Part shown: positions 9,649-18,790 of the stretch, in pieces
How the letters are laid out: each line of letters starts with the position of its first letter
How positions within the stretch are numbered: the stretch's first letter is position 1
From: Lacinutrix sp.
GTDB lineage: Bacteria > Bacteroidota > Bacteroidia > Flavobacteriales > Flavobacteriaceae
DNA: 32,805 nucleotides
Assembly: GCF_023299985.1 (NCBI RefSeq)
Contig: NZ_JALZVX010000225.1
Location: forward strand, 1-32,805
Direction: 5' to 3'
Made by a program: the position numbers and the translations under genes
Notes under the pieces: generated by a model
The model's input: only the letters and a program-made list of their open reading frames with translations
Told to the model about the DNA's origin: nothing
The model's database searches: none

Positions 9649-9702
9649 AGTAATCACATAACAGTGCCTTTTGCTTCGGGAAAGAGTTCGATAAAGAGTT
9701 TT
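9649..9702 (+). repeat. Dispersed intergenic repeat, copy 1 (decayed hairpin)
   Basis: Begins AGTAATCACATAACAGTGCC and continues CTTTTGCTTCGGGAAAGAG. Roughly three quarters of the first 40 positions match the copy at 22250-22303, also in + orientation in the gap between two convergent genes. The hairpin of copy 2 is imperfect here. The rest of the 200-nt gap 9591-9789 holds nothing else I recognise. Confidence 0.55.
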
Positions 9703-9789
9703 ATTCGTAGGAAATAACGATATGTTAACTCGCGAAGTAATCCTCAGAGAATCTTTATATCACCTTTTTTGTTAGTCTTTAACTTCTAC

Positions 9790-10953
9790 TTAATTTCTCT
9801 TAAAAAGCCAAATCAAATACAGATACCTCACAGCTAATGCAATTAATAAAGGAATAAGTGCATACGCATACATTTGAACACCAATAAACCAATGAAGCGT
9901 CATAAGGCACAACATAATAATAAGTAGTTTAAGATAGCCTATAAACCAGTGTTTAGGTGTTTTTTTGTAAACTTGAAAAAGACCTATTAAACTAATTGGG
10001 CAAGCCCAAAGTAAATTGTAATTATACGCTGTAGCAGAATGGTCTGTAGCAAACCAAAGTAAAAATAAGAGTAAGCCAATAGCTCCTGTTACACTAAAAA
10101 TAAATAGGTCTAACCACTTTGAGCGTTTACTTTTTTTGTTGTCATTATAAGTGATAAATATTATAATTAAACTTAAAATTGAAAATATAAAAAAAGGACT
10201 CGTAAAAAAGTTGTCTTTTTTAAAATCACCATCCTGAGCATAGATTATTTTAGATTCTTTTACCAATGGTTTTTTAGAATTTTTAAAAGAAGCATCTTCA
10301 AAAAATAAAAAGATATTTTCTGGTAAAAACATGTACTCTCTTGGGCTTGCTTTTTTATCAATTACAGAACCTAAAGCAATATCAATACCAAAACTTCCCC
10401 AAGAATTCCAATATAAATTATTTTGAATAAGTGTTCTAAACGTTTCTTCTTTATAAACTTCGGGTGTTTTATATTCAATATTACTTTTTAAAATTGTTTC
10501 TGTAACATCACGCATTTTGGTGGCGCAGTTGTCGTAAAAAAAATCATAGAGATAAGCTCTGTTTTCTGGTTTGTAGTTATTTGCTAAATAATTTATGATT
10601 GCTCCTTTTTGTTCTTGACTTAAATTAAGAACTTGCTCTTTTATGGTTCTATTTTGCTGCTTGTAAAATCTAATAATATCTTTAGATTTTGCTGCTCCCA
10701 TTAAATATTTTAGTTTGCCTTTAGCAAAATTGGTATAGAAATTTGGGTCTTCAAAATTATATCTTCCGTAATCGTAAACTACATCAAGGTATTCATTTTT
10801 TACCCTAAAGCCATTATGCCCAAAACTATCGTTTAATAAATTTCCGGGTCCAATAGTTATAATACTAATTTCGGTATTATTTGTTAGCTGTGGTACTTGA
10901 GAAAATGAAAAGAAGAAAGAGAGTAGGAGTGAATTGAGTAAAAAATTTTTCAT
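9790..10953 (-). CDS. DUF4105 (Lnb N-terminal-like) envelope protein
   Basis: 387 aa. A Sec signal peptide (about residues 1-18, ...LLSFFFSFSQ) precedes a periplasmic domain with ISIITIGPGNLLNDSFGHNGFRV (about 28-50) and YLYDFFYDNCATKMRDV (about 137-153). The conserved FGHN and YDNC pair is what defines DUF4105/Lnb_N. The C-terminal third carries about four to five hydrophobic segments. Flavobacteria commonly encode this protein, but its biochemical role is not established. A Cys/His-based hydrolase is conceivable from the conserved residues, which is inference. It starts 12 nt after the PorV/PorQ-like gene and is probably co-transcribed with it. Confidence 0.85.
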   Translation of the reverse strand: MKNFLLNSLLLSFFFSFSQVPQLTNNTEISIITIGPGNLLNDSFGHNGFRVKNEYLDVVYDYGRYNFEDPNFYTNFAKGKLKYLMGAAKSKDIIRFYKQQNRTIKEQVLNLSQEQKGAIINYLANNYKPENRAYLYDFFYDNCATKMRDVTETILKSNIEYKTPEVYKEETFRTLIQNNLYWNSWGSFGIDIALGSVIDKKASPREYMFLPENIFLFFEDASFKNSKKPLVKESKIIYAQDGDFKKDNFFTSPFFIFSILSLIIIFITYNDNKKSKRSKWLDLFIFSVTGAIGLLLFLLWFATDHSATAYNYNLLWACPISLIGLFQVYKKTPKHWFIGYLKLLIIMLCLMTLHWFIGVQMYAYALIPLLIALAVRYLYLIWLFKRN

Positions 10954-10965
10954 AAAAAACTCATT

Positions 10966-12036
10966 TTATCTAAAAGCACTAAAGTCTAGTTTTAAAGAAA
11001 ATACATTAGAGTACAAAGCTACACTTTGGTCACCAATATCTGTAAATGCATAATCTACTTGAATACCTTTGTATTTAAAACCGACGCCAAAACTTGGTTG
11101 AAAACTAACGCTTTCAGAATTATCAATTTGTAATTCATTTTGAAAATTACCAACACCAGTTCTTAAATAAATCATATCTATATAACCAAACTCAAACCCT
11201 AAAGCAGGATTTACACTGGCAAAGCTAGTAGAAACAATATCATTATTTTGTTCGAAACGCACATTTAAATCGAATGCTGCTTTTAAGCTATAATCGTAAT
11301 GAAAAACATAATTTTTAGAAATACCTATTTGCAATTTTGGTATTGTAATTTCTGAAGTTTCTGGTAACTCTTGGTTTTGCCCTTCTACAGCACCTTGAAC
11401 TCTAGCAAAGGCTTCTTCATCAAAACTCCAAGAATTAATAGTTGTAGTAATATCACGAGCCATTAATCCAAATTTCCAATTATTCTGACTTTCAAATTGA
11501 ATACCAGCATCAAAACCAAATCCCCAAGAATTAGCAAAATCACCAATAATACGACGGACTACTTTTGCGTTTATACCATAATTTAAGCCTTGAACAGGTA
11601 ATCTTCTTGAATAAGAAAACGTAAAACCATAATCTGCGGTCGAGAATAAGCTAACTCTGTCGAAATTAACATTTCCTTGATCGTCTATAAGTTGTGTGGT
11701 GTCTAAAATATCATCTACAGCAAAACGAATTAACGAAATTCCAATAGCGCTTCTATCGTCTATAGGCATTGCAAAAGCGGCATAATCGTAATTAGCGATA
11801 TTAGCAAAGTAACTAGAATGCATTAAAGCAAGCTGGTTGTCTTCAACATTTACTAATCCTGCAGGATTCCAGTAGCCTGCATTAACATCGTTAGAGGTAG
11901 CAGATACAGCATTACTCATGCCTAAAGCAGCAGCATCAACACCAATATTCAAGAATTCGTTAGAATATTTGGTTTGACTGTATAATGAAAGCGAAACTAT
12001 AGTTAGCGCAAGTGTTAATTGTAATCTCAAGTGCAA
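10966..12036 (-). CDS. PorV/PorQ-family outer-membrane protein
   Basis: 356-aa predicted outer-membrane beta-barrel with a cleavable signal peptide (LTLALTIVSLSLYSQ), the family motif AALGMSNAVSATSNDVNAGYWNPAGL just after it (about residues 36-61), and alternating beta-strand patterns to the terminal Phe-Arg. PorV and PorQ are accessory barrels of the type IX secretion system; this paralogue is only family-level and its partner is unknown. No ATG is available in frame before the signal peptide. The track start is TTG at 12036, and a second TTG at 12030 would give MRLQLTLAL. Leads a two-gene unit with the DUF4105 gene. Confidence 0.85.
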   Translation of the reverse strand: MHLRLQLTLALTIVSLSLYSQTKYSNEFLNIGVDAAALGMSNAVSATSNDVNAGYWNPAGLVNVEDNQLALMHSSYFANIANYDYAAFAMPIDDRSAIGISLIRFAVDDILDTTQLIDDQGNVNFDRVSLFSTADYGFTFSYSRRLPVQGLNYGINAKVVRRIIGDFANSWGFGFDAGIQFESQNNWKFGLMARDITTTINSWSFDEEAFARVQGAVEGQNQELPETSEITIPKLQIGISKNYVFHYDYSLKAAFDLNVRFEQNNDIVSTSFASVNPALGFEFGYIDMIYLRTGVGNFQNELQIDNSESVSFQPSFGVGFKYKGIQVDYAFTDIGDQSVALYSNVFSLKLDFSAFR

Positions 12037-12073
12037 TTTTTTTACAAAGATGATAATAATTTTTCTTATATAT

Positions 12074-12081
12074 CAAACTTA
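12074..12081 (-). promoter_or_regulatory. -7 element upstream of the PorV/PorQ-like gene
   Basis: On the minus strand this reads TAAGTTTG, a perfect TAnnTTTG. It lies about 38-44 nt before the TTG start codons. No clear TTG -33 box is seen at the expected distance. Confidence 0.4.
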
Positions 12082-12173
12082 AAATCAATTAGTATATTGT
12101 GTAAAGTTCTTTTAAAATTACTCTAAGTACTTTTTAAACGGAATACTTTATTATTTTTACAAAAAACTAACCA

Positions 12174-12920
12174 ATGCAAATTAAAAAAAATATTCCAAAT
12201 TTTGTAACGCTATTAAATCTGTTATGCGGAAGTATAGCCGTTTTATTTGCAGTAAAAGGCTTTCTTGTAACAGCAGCATTGTTTGTTTTTTTAGGTATAT
12301 TCTTTGATTTTTTCGATGGTCTTTTGGCACGTAAGCTAAATGTGCAAAGTGAACTAGGTTTACAGTTAGACTCTCTAGCAGATATGGTAACTAGCGGATT
12401 AGTACCTGGAATTGTACTTTACAAGCTAATTGAAAGCGCTGTAGATGCGCCACCAATGGCTGCATCTAATGAATGGTCTTTACATTGGTCTGGTTTTTCT
12501 ATGGCTTTTATTCCAATTATTGGTTTGTTTGTAACTTTGGCTTCTGCTTATAGGCTAGCAAAATTTAACATCGACATAGACCAACAAACCTATTTTAAGG
12601 GCTTACCAACACCAGCAAATACATTACTAATTATGGCGTTGCCATTGATAATGGAATTTCAACATAACGATGCTATTAATGTCATTATATTAAACCAATG
12701 GTTTTTAATTGGGCTTACCATTTTAAGTTGCTATTTATTAAATTCAAGTATAAAATTATTCGCATTAAAATTTAAAGACTATAGTTTTAAAAATAATGCA
12801 ATGCGTTATATTTTTATTATACTAAGTTTGGTGTTGTTAATTGTGCTTCATTTCGCAGCAATACCAGTAGTTATATTATTATACATTTTACTCTCTTTAA
12901 TTCAAAATAAACAAAACTAA
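12174..12920 (+). CDS. pssA: CDP-diacylglycerol-serine O-phosphatidyltransferase (phosphatidylserine synthase)
   Basis: Membrane enzyme making phosphatidylserine from CDP-diacylglycerol and L-serine, the first step towards phosphatidylethanolamine. The CDP-alcohol phosphatidyltransferase signature DG-x2-AR-x8-G-x3-D-x3-D is visible at about residues 47-71 (DGLLARKLNVQSELGLQLDSLAD). About seven to eight hydrophobic segments cover the 248-aa protein, the usual size for the short bacterial type II enzyme. The family also includes related CDP-alcohol transferases; IPNFVTLLNLLCG at the N-terminus is typical for PssA. The start is the ATG at 12174. The stop overlaps the next gene by 1 nt. Confidence 0.9.
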   Translation: MQIKKNIPNFVTLLNLLCGSIAVLFAVKGFLVTAALFVFLGIFFDFFDGLLARKLNVQSELGLQLDSLADMVTSGLVPGIVLYKLIESAVDAPPMAASNEWSLHWSGFSMAFIPIIGLFVTLASAYRLAKFNIDIDQQTYFKGLPTPANTLLIMALPLIMEFQHNDAINVIILNQWFLIGLTILSCYLLNSSIKLFALKFKDYSFKNNAMRYIFIILSLVLLIVLHFAAIPVVILLYILLSLIQNKQN

Positions 12921-13726
12921 TGTTAGAAATTATTTTCACACTATTAATGCTTGTGGCTTTACAAGCCGTTTTAGGTTTCGATAACCTATTATACATTTCT
13001 TTAGAATCTAAAAAAGCACCAGAAGCATCACAAAAAGGAGTCCGTAAAAAAGGAATATTAATTGCTATAGTTTTAAGAATTGTACTACTATTTGTGCTAG
13101 TTAGAATTATTGGTTTTTTTCAAGAGCCTTTTTCTTGGTTAACTGGCGAAATAGAAAATGTAGTAAAGTTTGCTTTTAATGGACACAGTATTATTGTTCT
13201 AATTGGAGGCGCTTTTATTATCTATACTGCTATTAAAGAAATTTGGCACATGATTGGAAAGGACGACCTTGCGCATGATGCTGAAGGAGGTGCTAAACGG
13301 TCAAAATCTGAAAACGCTGTAATTACAAGTATTGTGATTATGAATTTAGTATTCTCATTCGATTCTATTTTGGCAGCAATTGGTTTAACTAGCGAAATTG
13401 AGAACACAACTACTGCATTTATAGTCATGGCAATTGCTATTGTAGCTAGTGGATTATTAATGCTTTTAATGGCAGATAAAATCTCGGTATTTCTTGCAAA
13501 AAATAGAATGTACGAGGTTTTAGGTCTCTTTATCTTATTTATTGTTGGTATTATGTTGGTAACCGAAGGTGGACATCTAGCACATTTAAAGCTATTTGGA
13601 AATGAAATTGTACCAATGAGTAAAACAACTTTTTACTTTGTAATCGCTATACTTGTGGTTGTAGATATTGTACAGGGTCGATACCAGAAAAAACTGTTAA
13701 GAGAAAATAATACTTCAAAAAAATAA
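12920..13726 (+). CDS. TerC-family integral membrane protein
   Basis: 268 aa with about seven transmembrane helices. The TerC-family motifs GFDNLLYISLES (about residues 19-30) and NLVFSFDSILAAIGL (about 141-155) are present, each with the conserved Asp that faces the membrane interior. Members have been linked to metal-ion efflux (manganese in several bacteria) and to tellurite resistance, but the exact substrate here is not predictable. A charged cytoplasmic loop (AHDAEGGAKRSKSE, about 119-132) separates the two halves. Its ATG shares one base with the end of pssA, and the next gene follows after 22 nt, so the three probably form one transcript. Confidence 0.87.
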   Translation: MLEIIFTLLMLVALQAVLGFDNLLYISLESKKAPEASQKGVRKKGILIAIVLRIVLLFVLVRIIGFFQEPFSWLTGEIENVVKFAFNGHSIIVLIGGAFIIYTAIKEIWHMIGKDDLAHDAEGGAKRSKSENAVITSIVIMNLVFSFDSILAAIGLTSEIENTTTAFIVMAIAIVASGLLMLLMADKISVFLAKNRMYEVLGLFILFIVGIMLVTEGGHLAHLKLFGNEIVPMSKTTFYFVIAILVVVDIVQGRYQKKLLRENNTSKK

Positions 13727-13748
13727 CAATCTAAACGCTATTAATTAT

Positions 13749-14345
13749 ATGAAAGACTTAAAATTCCCATTACACTTTAGTTTTAATATTGGTACATTAT
13801 CTAACGACTTTACAGCCAAAGATGCAGAAGGAAAAACTGTAGCTTATGTAAAACAGAAAATGTTTAAACTTAAAGAGGCAATAACCATATACTCAGATAC
13901 TACTAAAACCAAAGTAGATTATACTATTGCTGCTAATAAGTGGTTAGATTTTTCTGCAGCTTATGGGTTTAAAGATGCACAAGGCAATAATCTTGGAAAA
14001 GTAGCTAGAAAAGGCTGGACTTCCATTTGGAAAGCAAATTACGAGATTATAGACCAACAAGATAAATTACAATACCGTGTAAGCGAAGCAAATCCTTGGG
14101 TAAAAGTATTAGATTCTATGCTTGGCGAAATACCAATTTTAGGTTTCTTTACTGGTTATTTTTTTCACCCAACTTATAATGTTACTAATTTAAGAGATGA
14201 AGTTATTGTAAAGCTTAAAAAAGAGCCTTCTTTTTTTGGTAAAGAGTTTAAAGTAGAATTGATTAAACCAATAGATAATGACGACGACGATCGTATTATG
14301 CTTGGTTTAATGATGATGGTATTGTTGGAAAGACGAAGAGGATAA
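13749..14345 (+). CDS. LURP-one/scramblase-like (tubby-fold) protein
   Basis: 198 aa with no signal peptide or clear membrane helix apart from a short hydrophobic stretch (LDSMLGEIPILGFFTGYFF, about 121-139). Repeated beta-hairpins (TAKDAEGKTVAYVKQKMFKLKEAITIY; YGFKDAQGNNLGKVARKG; YEIIDQQDKLQYRV) resemble the LURP-one-related/phospholipid-scramblase fold from memory. An Asp run DNDDDDR precedes a Met-rich tail (IMLGLMMMVLLERRRG). Function in bacteria is not established. It follows the TerC-family gene by 22 nt on the same strand. Confidence 0.65.
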   Translation: MKDLKFPLHFSFNIGTLSNDFTAKDAEGKTVAYVKQKMFKLKEAITIYSDTTKTKVDYTIAANKWLDFSAAYGFKDAQGNNLGKVARKGWTSIWKANYEIIDQQDKLQYRVSEANPWVKVLDSMLGEIPILGFFTGYFFHPTYNVTNLRDEVIVKLKKEPSFFGKEFKVELIKPIDNDDDDRIMLGLMMMVLLERRRG

Positions 14346-14396
14346 TGTTTTAAGAAATCTAATATTTTGTTGCCAACATTTTAAGAGATTAATTAT

Positions 14397-15164
14397 ATGA
14401 TGACATTTAAAAATTTAGAATACATTTCTATTGAAAATCAAACCACTAGTTTTCCAAAACATTTTCATGAAACGTTTTGCATCTCTTTAATACATAAAGG
14501 TGTAGAGCAAATAGATTTTGAAAACCAAAGTCTTTTTAGTGAAGCAGGCACTATTTCTATAACAAATCCTTTCGAGGTACATTCAAATCCTTTAATAAAC
14601 AGCAGTTCTTATTTAAAGTTTGATACTATTTACATCCCAAACGAAATAATGCAATTTGTATTAAACGGTAAAACTATTAAATTTATTAACAGAAAAATTG
14701 AAAATAAAAAAGCCAATCGACTATTTATAAAACTTAAAAACGCAATAGATAGTAAAATAGTAGAACGTATTGAAACTACATTATTACAATTTGTAAACTG
14801 CTTAAAAGATTACTCTCAAGAAAATGAACATGATTTTTACGAATTAAATTTAGATGATTTCAAACCTATAAATAGTTATATAGAAAATCATATTTGTGAA
14901 AAATTTAATTTAGATGAATTATCTCAACTAGCTAACATTAATAAATTTGGTTTCACTAAAAAATTTAAGTTTGCCACAGGTATGACACCAATGAATTATA
15001 TATTAATGAAGAAAGTTTTTTCTAGTAAAAGTTTAATAACGAGCGATGCTCAACTTACCGAAATAGCCTATCAATATAATTTTACAGACATGGCGCATTA
15101 TTCTAAAACATTTAAACGGTTTATAGGAATTTCTCCAAAAAAGTATCAAGATAGTCTTCTGTAA
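14397..15164 (+). CDS. AraC-family transcriptional regulator
   Basis: 255 aa. The N-terminal cupin-like sensor (about 15-75) shows FPKHFHETFCISLIHKGVEQIDF and ITNPFEVHSNP, the usual AraC_binding pattern. The C-terminal double helix-turn-helix (about 158-255) includes FNLDELSQLANINKFGFTKKFKFATGMTPMNYI and ITSDAQLTEIAYQYNFTDMAHYSKTFKRFIGISPKKY, closely matching the HTH_18 signature. The ligand is unknown. The S41 protease gene downstream has its own promoter, so it is the nearest possible target, which is inference only. It starts 51 nt after the LURP-one-like gene. Confidence 0.92.
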   Translation: MMTFKNLEYISIENQTTSFPKHFHETFCISLIHKGVEQIDFENQSLFSEAGTISITNPFEVHSNPLINSSSYLKFDTIYIPNEIMQFVLNGKTIKFINRKIENKKANRLFIKLKNAIDSKIVERIETTLLQFVNCLKDYSQENEHDFYELNLDDFKPINSYIENHICEKFNLDELSQLANINKFGFTKKFKFATGMTPMNYILMKKVFSSKSLITSDAQLTEIAYQYNFTDMAHYSKTFKRFIGISPKKYQDSLL

Positions 15165-15194
15165 GGAAAAGAGTAAATACCAATATTATACAAG

Positions 15195-15222
15195 TTGTTA
15201 ATTGTTTTCGATGCTATATTTG
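15195..15222 (+). promoter_or_regulatory. Promoter of the S41 peptidase gene
   Basis: TTG at 15195-15197, a 17-nt spacer and TATATTTG at 15215-15222, a perfect TAnnTTTG. The box lies inside the ORF-track extension and fixes the true start at 15240. Confidence 0.7.
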
Positions 15223-15239
15223 AAAAAAACAATTTCAAA

Positions 15240-16727
15240 ATGAATAAAATAGCTCTACTATTATTAATTATTTGCTCTTTATGCTTTAACGTTTCATTTA
15301 GTCAAAACTTTGGCGATTTCCCAAATATTGAGAAACAAAAACTACACAACGATTTAGAGATTCTCTATCAAGGACTGAATAAGTTCCACTCTGGAATGTA
15401 TTGGTATACATCAAAAGACAGTGTAGATAATGCTTTTAAAAAAGTAAAAGCACAAATAAATAAAGATATTAATGTACTTGAATTTCATAAACTTATTGCG
15501 CCTTTAGTAGCACTTTCAAAAGAAGATCATACAGATATATTTTTACCAAAAGCCGTAAAAGAAAAAATGACCAAAGAGTCTACTTTTATTCCTTTAACTT
15601 TTGTTTTTCTTGGCACAAAATTATATTGTGTCAAAAACGGTTCAAATGATCAAGATTTGAGTATTCAAGGAAAAGAAATTGAATTAATAAATAATGAGAA
15701 ACCTATTGATATTGTAGAGAAAATAGGAAATTTATTTGCTTCAGATGGCTATATAAAAACATCTAAATACAGTGATTTAGAAGGGTTCAATTTCTCTAAA
15801 TATTATTTCTATTATTATGGAAATACTAAAGAAGTAAGTATTAAATTTAAAACATTAGATAACCCAATAGTTTTTAAATCTTTAAAAATTGAAAATGTAA
15901 ACAAGCATTTGCGTTCAAGAAATAAAAAGAACAAAGAAAACAAAGAAAAGGATTTATTAGAATTTAAAATAATAAATAAAACAACTGCTTATTTGGGACT
16001 TCATTCTTTTTCTAGCTCAGATATAGAAGAAGAAACTAAAGAAAAGAGTTTAGATGTTTTTTTAGAACATAGTTTCAAATCAATTTCAGATAATAACATT
16101 ACAAATCTAATAATTGATGTAAGTGAAAATACAGGAGGTACTGAAGGTAACGAAGGCATTGTTTATTCGTACTTAGGTGACAATTATCAAAAATACAAGA
16201 AAGTTAGAGCGAAAACTCAAAAAGCGGTTCTAGATAATGGTATAGATAAGCCAATAACACTAAAAACATTTGGATTTTTAGAAAGAACATTTCTAAATAA
16301 ACAAATGCCAGATGGCTCTTTAGAAAGAAGAGAATGGCCTGGATATGGTTTAATGGCATATAAAAAAGAGCCTAAAAACAAATTTTCAGGAAAAGTATAT
16401 GTTATTATTAGCCCAAAAACATATTCTGGAGGAAGCGAGTTTAGTAATATGGCGTATTCAAATAATAAAGGAATTTTTGTTGGACAAGAAACTGGAGGTG
16501 GCTATTTTGGAAATACTAGCGGTTATGGTCAAGAACTTATTTTGCCAAACTCAAAAATTGAAATAAACATTCCGGCATTACAATTTATTATGAATGTTGA
16601 GCAAAAACTTCCGTTTGGAAGAGGCGTAATTCCAAACCATACAGTCATATCAACTTTTGATCAGTATTTGAATAATATTAACGCACCTTTAGAATACATT
16701 CTAGAAAAAATTAGAAATGAAAAATAA
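15240..16727 (+). CDS. Secreted S41-family peptidase
   Basis: Start taken at 15240, not the track's 15195: the longer frame runs through a perfect promoter, and from 15240 the protein begins with a clean signal peptide (MNKIALLLLIICSLCFNVSFSQ). Mature protein about 475 aa. The C-terminal half has the tail-specific protease fold: LIIDVSENTGGTEGN (the usual D-xR-xNxGG segment), VYVIISPKTYSGGSEFSNMAY with the expected nucleophile Ser in YSGGSE, and GQETGGGYFGN. Members cut C-terminal tails of periplasmic proteins; the substrate here is unknown. The central stretch RNKKNKENKEKD is unusually basic. No PDZ domain is obvious. Confidence 0.87.
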   Translation: MNKIALLLLIICSLCFNVSFSQNFGDFPNIEKQKLHNDLEILYQGLNKFHSGMYWYTSKDSVDNAFKKVKAQINKDINVLEFHKLIAPLVALSKEDHTDIFLPKAVKEKMTKESTFIPLTFVFLGTKLYCVKNGSNDQDLSIQGKEIELINNEKPIDIVEKIGNLFASDGYIKTSKYSDLEGFNFSKYYFYYYGNTKEVSIKFKTLDNPIVFKSLKIENVNKHLRSRNKKNKENKEKDLLEFKIINKTTAYLGLHSFSSSDIEEETKEKSLDVFLEHSFKSISDNNITNLIIDVSENTGGTEGNEGIVYSYLGDNYQKYKKVRAKTQKAVLDNGIDKPITLKTFGFLERTFLNKQMPDGSLERREWPGYGLMAYKKEPKNKFSGKVYVIISPKTYSGGSEFSNMAYSNNKGIFVGQETGGGYFGNTSGYGQELILPNSKIEINIPALQFIMNVEQKLPFGRGVIPNHTVISTFDQYLNNINAPLEYILEKIRNEK

Positions 16728-16814
16728 CTTTCTAAAATAATGAGACTTTAAAATTAATTAAAGAACAATAATGTATTTGTTTAAAAAAGTGAGGCAACAC
16801 TATGTAGTTTAGGT

Positions 16815-17555
16815 TTAAAAATCAAGCTTAGTCTTACGCAATTCAAAATTCTGACCTAAATATACTTTACGTACCATTTCGTCTGCGGCAAGTTCTTCCG
16901 GCTCACCAGCTTTAAGAATGCCACCTTCAAACATAAGATATGTTCTATCTGTAATAGCTAGTGTTTCTTGTACGTTGTGATCTGTAATAAGAATACCAAT
17001 GTCTTTTTTTGCAAGTCGTGCAATAATACGTTGGATATCTTCAACAGCAACAGGATCTACACCAGCAAAAGGTTCATCTAACAAAATAAAGTTAGGATCT
17101 GTTGCTAAAGCGCGCGCAATTTCTGTTCTTCTACGTTCACCACCAGACAATAAATCGCCACGACTTTTTCTAATATGACCTAAACTAAATTCATCAATAA
17201 GCGATTCCATTTTATGTAATTGCTCTTTTTTACTCAGTTTAGTTAGTTGTAAAACACTTAAAATATTATCTTCAATACTTAATTTTCTAAAAACCGAAGC
17301 TTCCTGTGCTAAATAGCCAATACCATTTTGAGCACGCTTATACATTGGGTATTTAGTAATGTCTGTACCTTCTAAAAATATATTTCCGCCATTAGGTTTT
17401 ATTAAGCCAACAATCATATAAAAAGACGTTGTTTTTCCTGCACCATTAGGTCCAAGTAATCCAACAATTTCTCCAGTATTTACTTCTAGAGAAACGTCTT
17501 TTACAACTTTTCGTCCGCTGTAGGACTTCATTAAATGTTCGGCTTTTAATTTCAT
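16815..17555 (-). CDS. lptB: LPS export ABC transporter ATP-binding protein LptB
   Basis: Cytoplasmic ATPase of the LptBFG complex that extracts lipopolysaccharide from the inner membrane. The 246-aa protein has Walker [10 protein letters not shown] (about 34-42), Q-loop AQEAS (about 83), signature LSGGERRR (about 137) and Walker B with the catalytic Glu in [13 protein letters not shown] (about 155-167). The [11 protein letters not shown] segment and the ITDHNVQET switch region are LptB hallmarks that separate it from amino-acid transporter ATPases. It is the last gene of the kdsD-tatC-AhpD-like-lptB run, 67 nt after its predecessor, and pairs with kdsD in LPS biogenesis. LptF and LptG are not in this window. 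Confidence 0.93.
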   Translation of the reverse strand: MKLKAEHLMKSYSGRKVVKDVSLEVNTGEIVGLLGPNGAGKTTSFYMIVGLIKPNGGNIFLEGTDITKYPMYKRAQNGIGYLAQEASVFRKLSIEDNILSVLQLTKLSKKEQLHKMESLIDEFSLGHIRKSRGDLLSGGERRRTEIARALATDPNFILLDEPFAGVDPVAVEDIQRIIARLAKKDIGILITDHNVQETLAITDRTYLMFEGGILKAGEPEELAADEMVRKVYLGQNFELRKTKLDF

Positions 17556-17622
17556 AAGTTGACGTTTATATTTTATAAAAGTACTAAACTAGCAGTAATC
17601 TTAAATTTAGTTTAGCTAAAGT

Positions 17623-17970
17623 TTAACTTTGTGATTCTAGCGCATCCCAATACTCATAGGCTTTCCTTAAGTGAGGTATAACAATTGTACCACCAACTAA
17701 AGTTGCAATACTAAGTGTTTCTACTACTTTTTCTTTAGACAATCCAGCCTTATAACAAGACTCTAAGTGGTATTTTATACAATCGTCGCAACGTAAAACG
17801 GTAGAAGCTACTAAGCCTAAAAGCTCTTTTGTAGCAACATCTAATGCACCTTCTGCAAACGCATTTGTATCTAAATTAAAAATACGTTTTATAACTTTAT
17901 TATTATCTGCTAATATTTTATCGTTCATTTTTGTACGATAATCATTGAATTCTTTAACTGACTCTGACAT
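17623..17970 (-). CDS. AhpD-like / carboxymuconolactone decarboxylase-family protein
   Basis: 115-aa all-helical protein with the AhpD core motif CDDCIKYHLESC (about residues 80-91), that is CxxC followed by the conserved His, as in alkylhydroperoxidase-like proteins that use a redox-active cysteine pair. VASTVLRCDDC and GGTIVIPHLRKAYEY are typical flanks. Probably a small cytosolic peroxidase or disulfide reductase; the physiological substrate is unknown. Its start lies 17 nt inside the 3' end of tatC, so the two are translationally linked. Confidence 0.88.
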   Translation of the reverse strand: MSESVKEFNDYRTKMNDKILADNNKVIKRIFNLDTNAFAEGALDVATKELLGLVASTVLRCDDCIKYHLESCYKAGLSKEKVVETLSIATLVGGTIVIPHLRKAYEYWDALESQS

Positions 17971-18790
17971 CTTTTTTTTGTTTCTTTTTCTGATTTTTAA
18001 CTACAACTCTAGATATAAAAATACTAACCTGATATAATATAAGTATTGGTATAGCTACAATAATTTGGCTGGCAATATCTGGAGGTGTTATAATTGCAGA
18101 AAGTATAAGCACAATTACAAGTGCAAACTTTCGGTATTTTTTTAATATTTCTGGTGTTACCAAACCTATTTTAGTTAAAAAGTAAACCACAATAGGAAGC
18201 TCGAAAACAAAGCCAGATGCTAGTGATGATGAGCGAATTAAGGAAATGTACGAGCTAATATCTATTTCGTTTAAAATCTCTGAACTTACTATATAGTTTG
18301 CAAGAAAATTAATAGATAAAGGAATAACTATAAAGTAGCCAAAAAGCACACCTATAAAAAAGAGTAGAGACGAAATAACTATAAAACCTCTAGAGGTTTT
18401 ACGCTCGTTAGCTTTCATTCCTGGACTTATAAAGTGCCAAAGTTGATACGTTATGTAAGGGAAAGCTATAATAAAACCAGCATAAATAGAGGTCCAAATA
18501 TGAGCAGAAAATTGTCCTGCCATAGTCCTGTTTTGAATAATAAAAGGAAATTCTGCTTGACAGAATGTAGTATCTTCAATACCAAAAAAATTAGACATAT
18601 TGCATAACCATTGATAGGTTGGAAACGTCATTTTTTTTGGCCACATTATAATGTTATCAAAAATAAAAGTACCAAAAATAAAGGCAACAGTACCACAAAT
18701 AAGTATGGCTACAAATATTCTAATTAAATGCCACCTTAAATCTTCGAGATGATCCAAAAACGACATGCTATTTACATCTGTTTTTATCAT
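17954..18790 (-). CDS. tatC: Sec-independent protein translocase subunit TatC
   Basis: Core membrane receptor of the twin-arginine translocation pathway. 278 aa with six hydrophobic segments and the N-terminal cytoplasmic motif SFLDHLEDLRWHLIRIFVAI (about residues 9-28), the signal-peptide-binding region. FISPGMKANERK (about 131-142) and FELPIVVYFLTKIGLVTPEILKKYRKFALV are further family blocks. A periplasmic loop of about 45 residues after the first helix (WPKKMTFPTYQWLCNMSNFFGIEDTTF...) is typical for Bacteroidota. It shares one base with the stop of kdsD upstream and overlaps the AhpD-like gene downstream. No tatA is adjacent. Confidence 0.94.
   Translation of the reverse strand: MIKTDVNSMSFLDHLEDLRWHLIRIFVAILICGTVAFIFGTFIFDNIIMWPKKMTFPTYQWLCNMSNFFGIEDTTFCQAEFPFIIQNRTMAGQFSAHIWTSIYAGFIIAFPYITYQLWHFISPGMKANERKTSRGFIVISSLLFFIGVLFGYFIVIPLSINFLANYIVSSEILNEIDISSYISLIRSSSLASGFVFELPIVVYFLTKIGLVTPEILKKYRKFALVIVLILSAIITPPDIASQIIVAIPILILYQVSIFISRVVVKNQKKKQKKDVRVS

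Noticed and set aside
15195-15239. Upstream start of the S41 peptidase ORF
   Set aside because: It overlaps a perfect promoter and would bury the signal peptide.
16728-16814. Possible hairpin CTTTAA...TTAAAG between the S41 gene and lptB
   Set aside because: Only A/T pairs and no distinct U-run; too weak to call a terminator.
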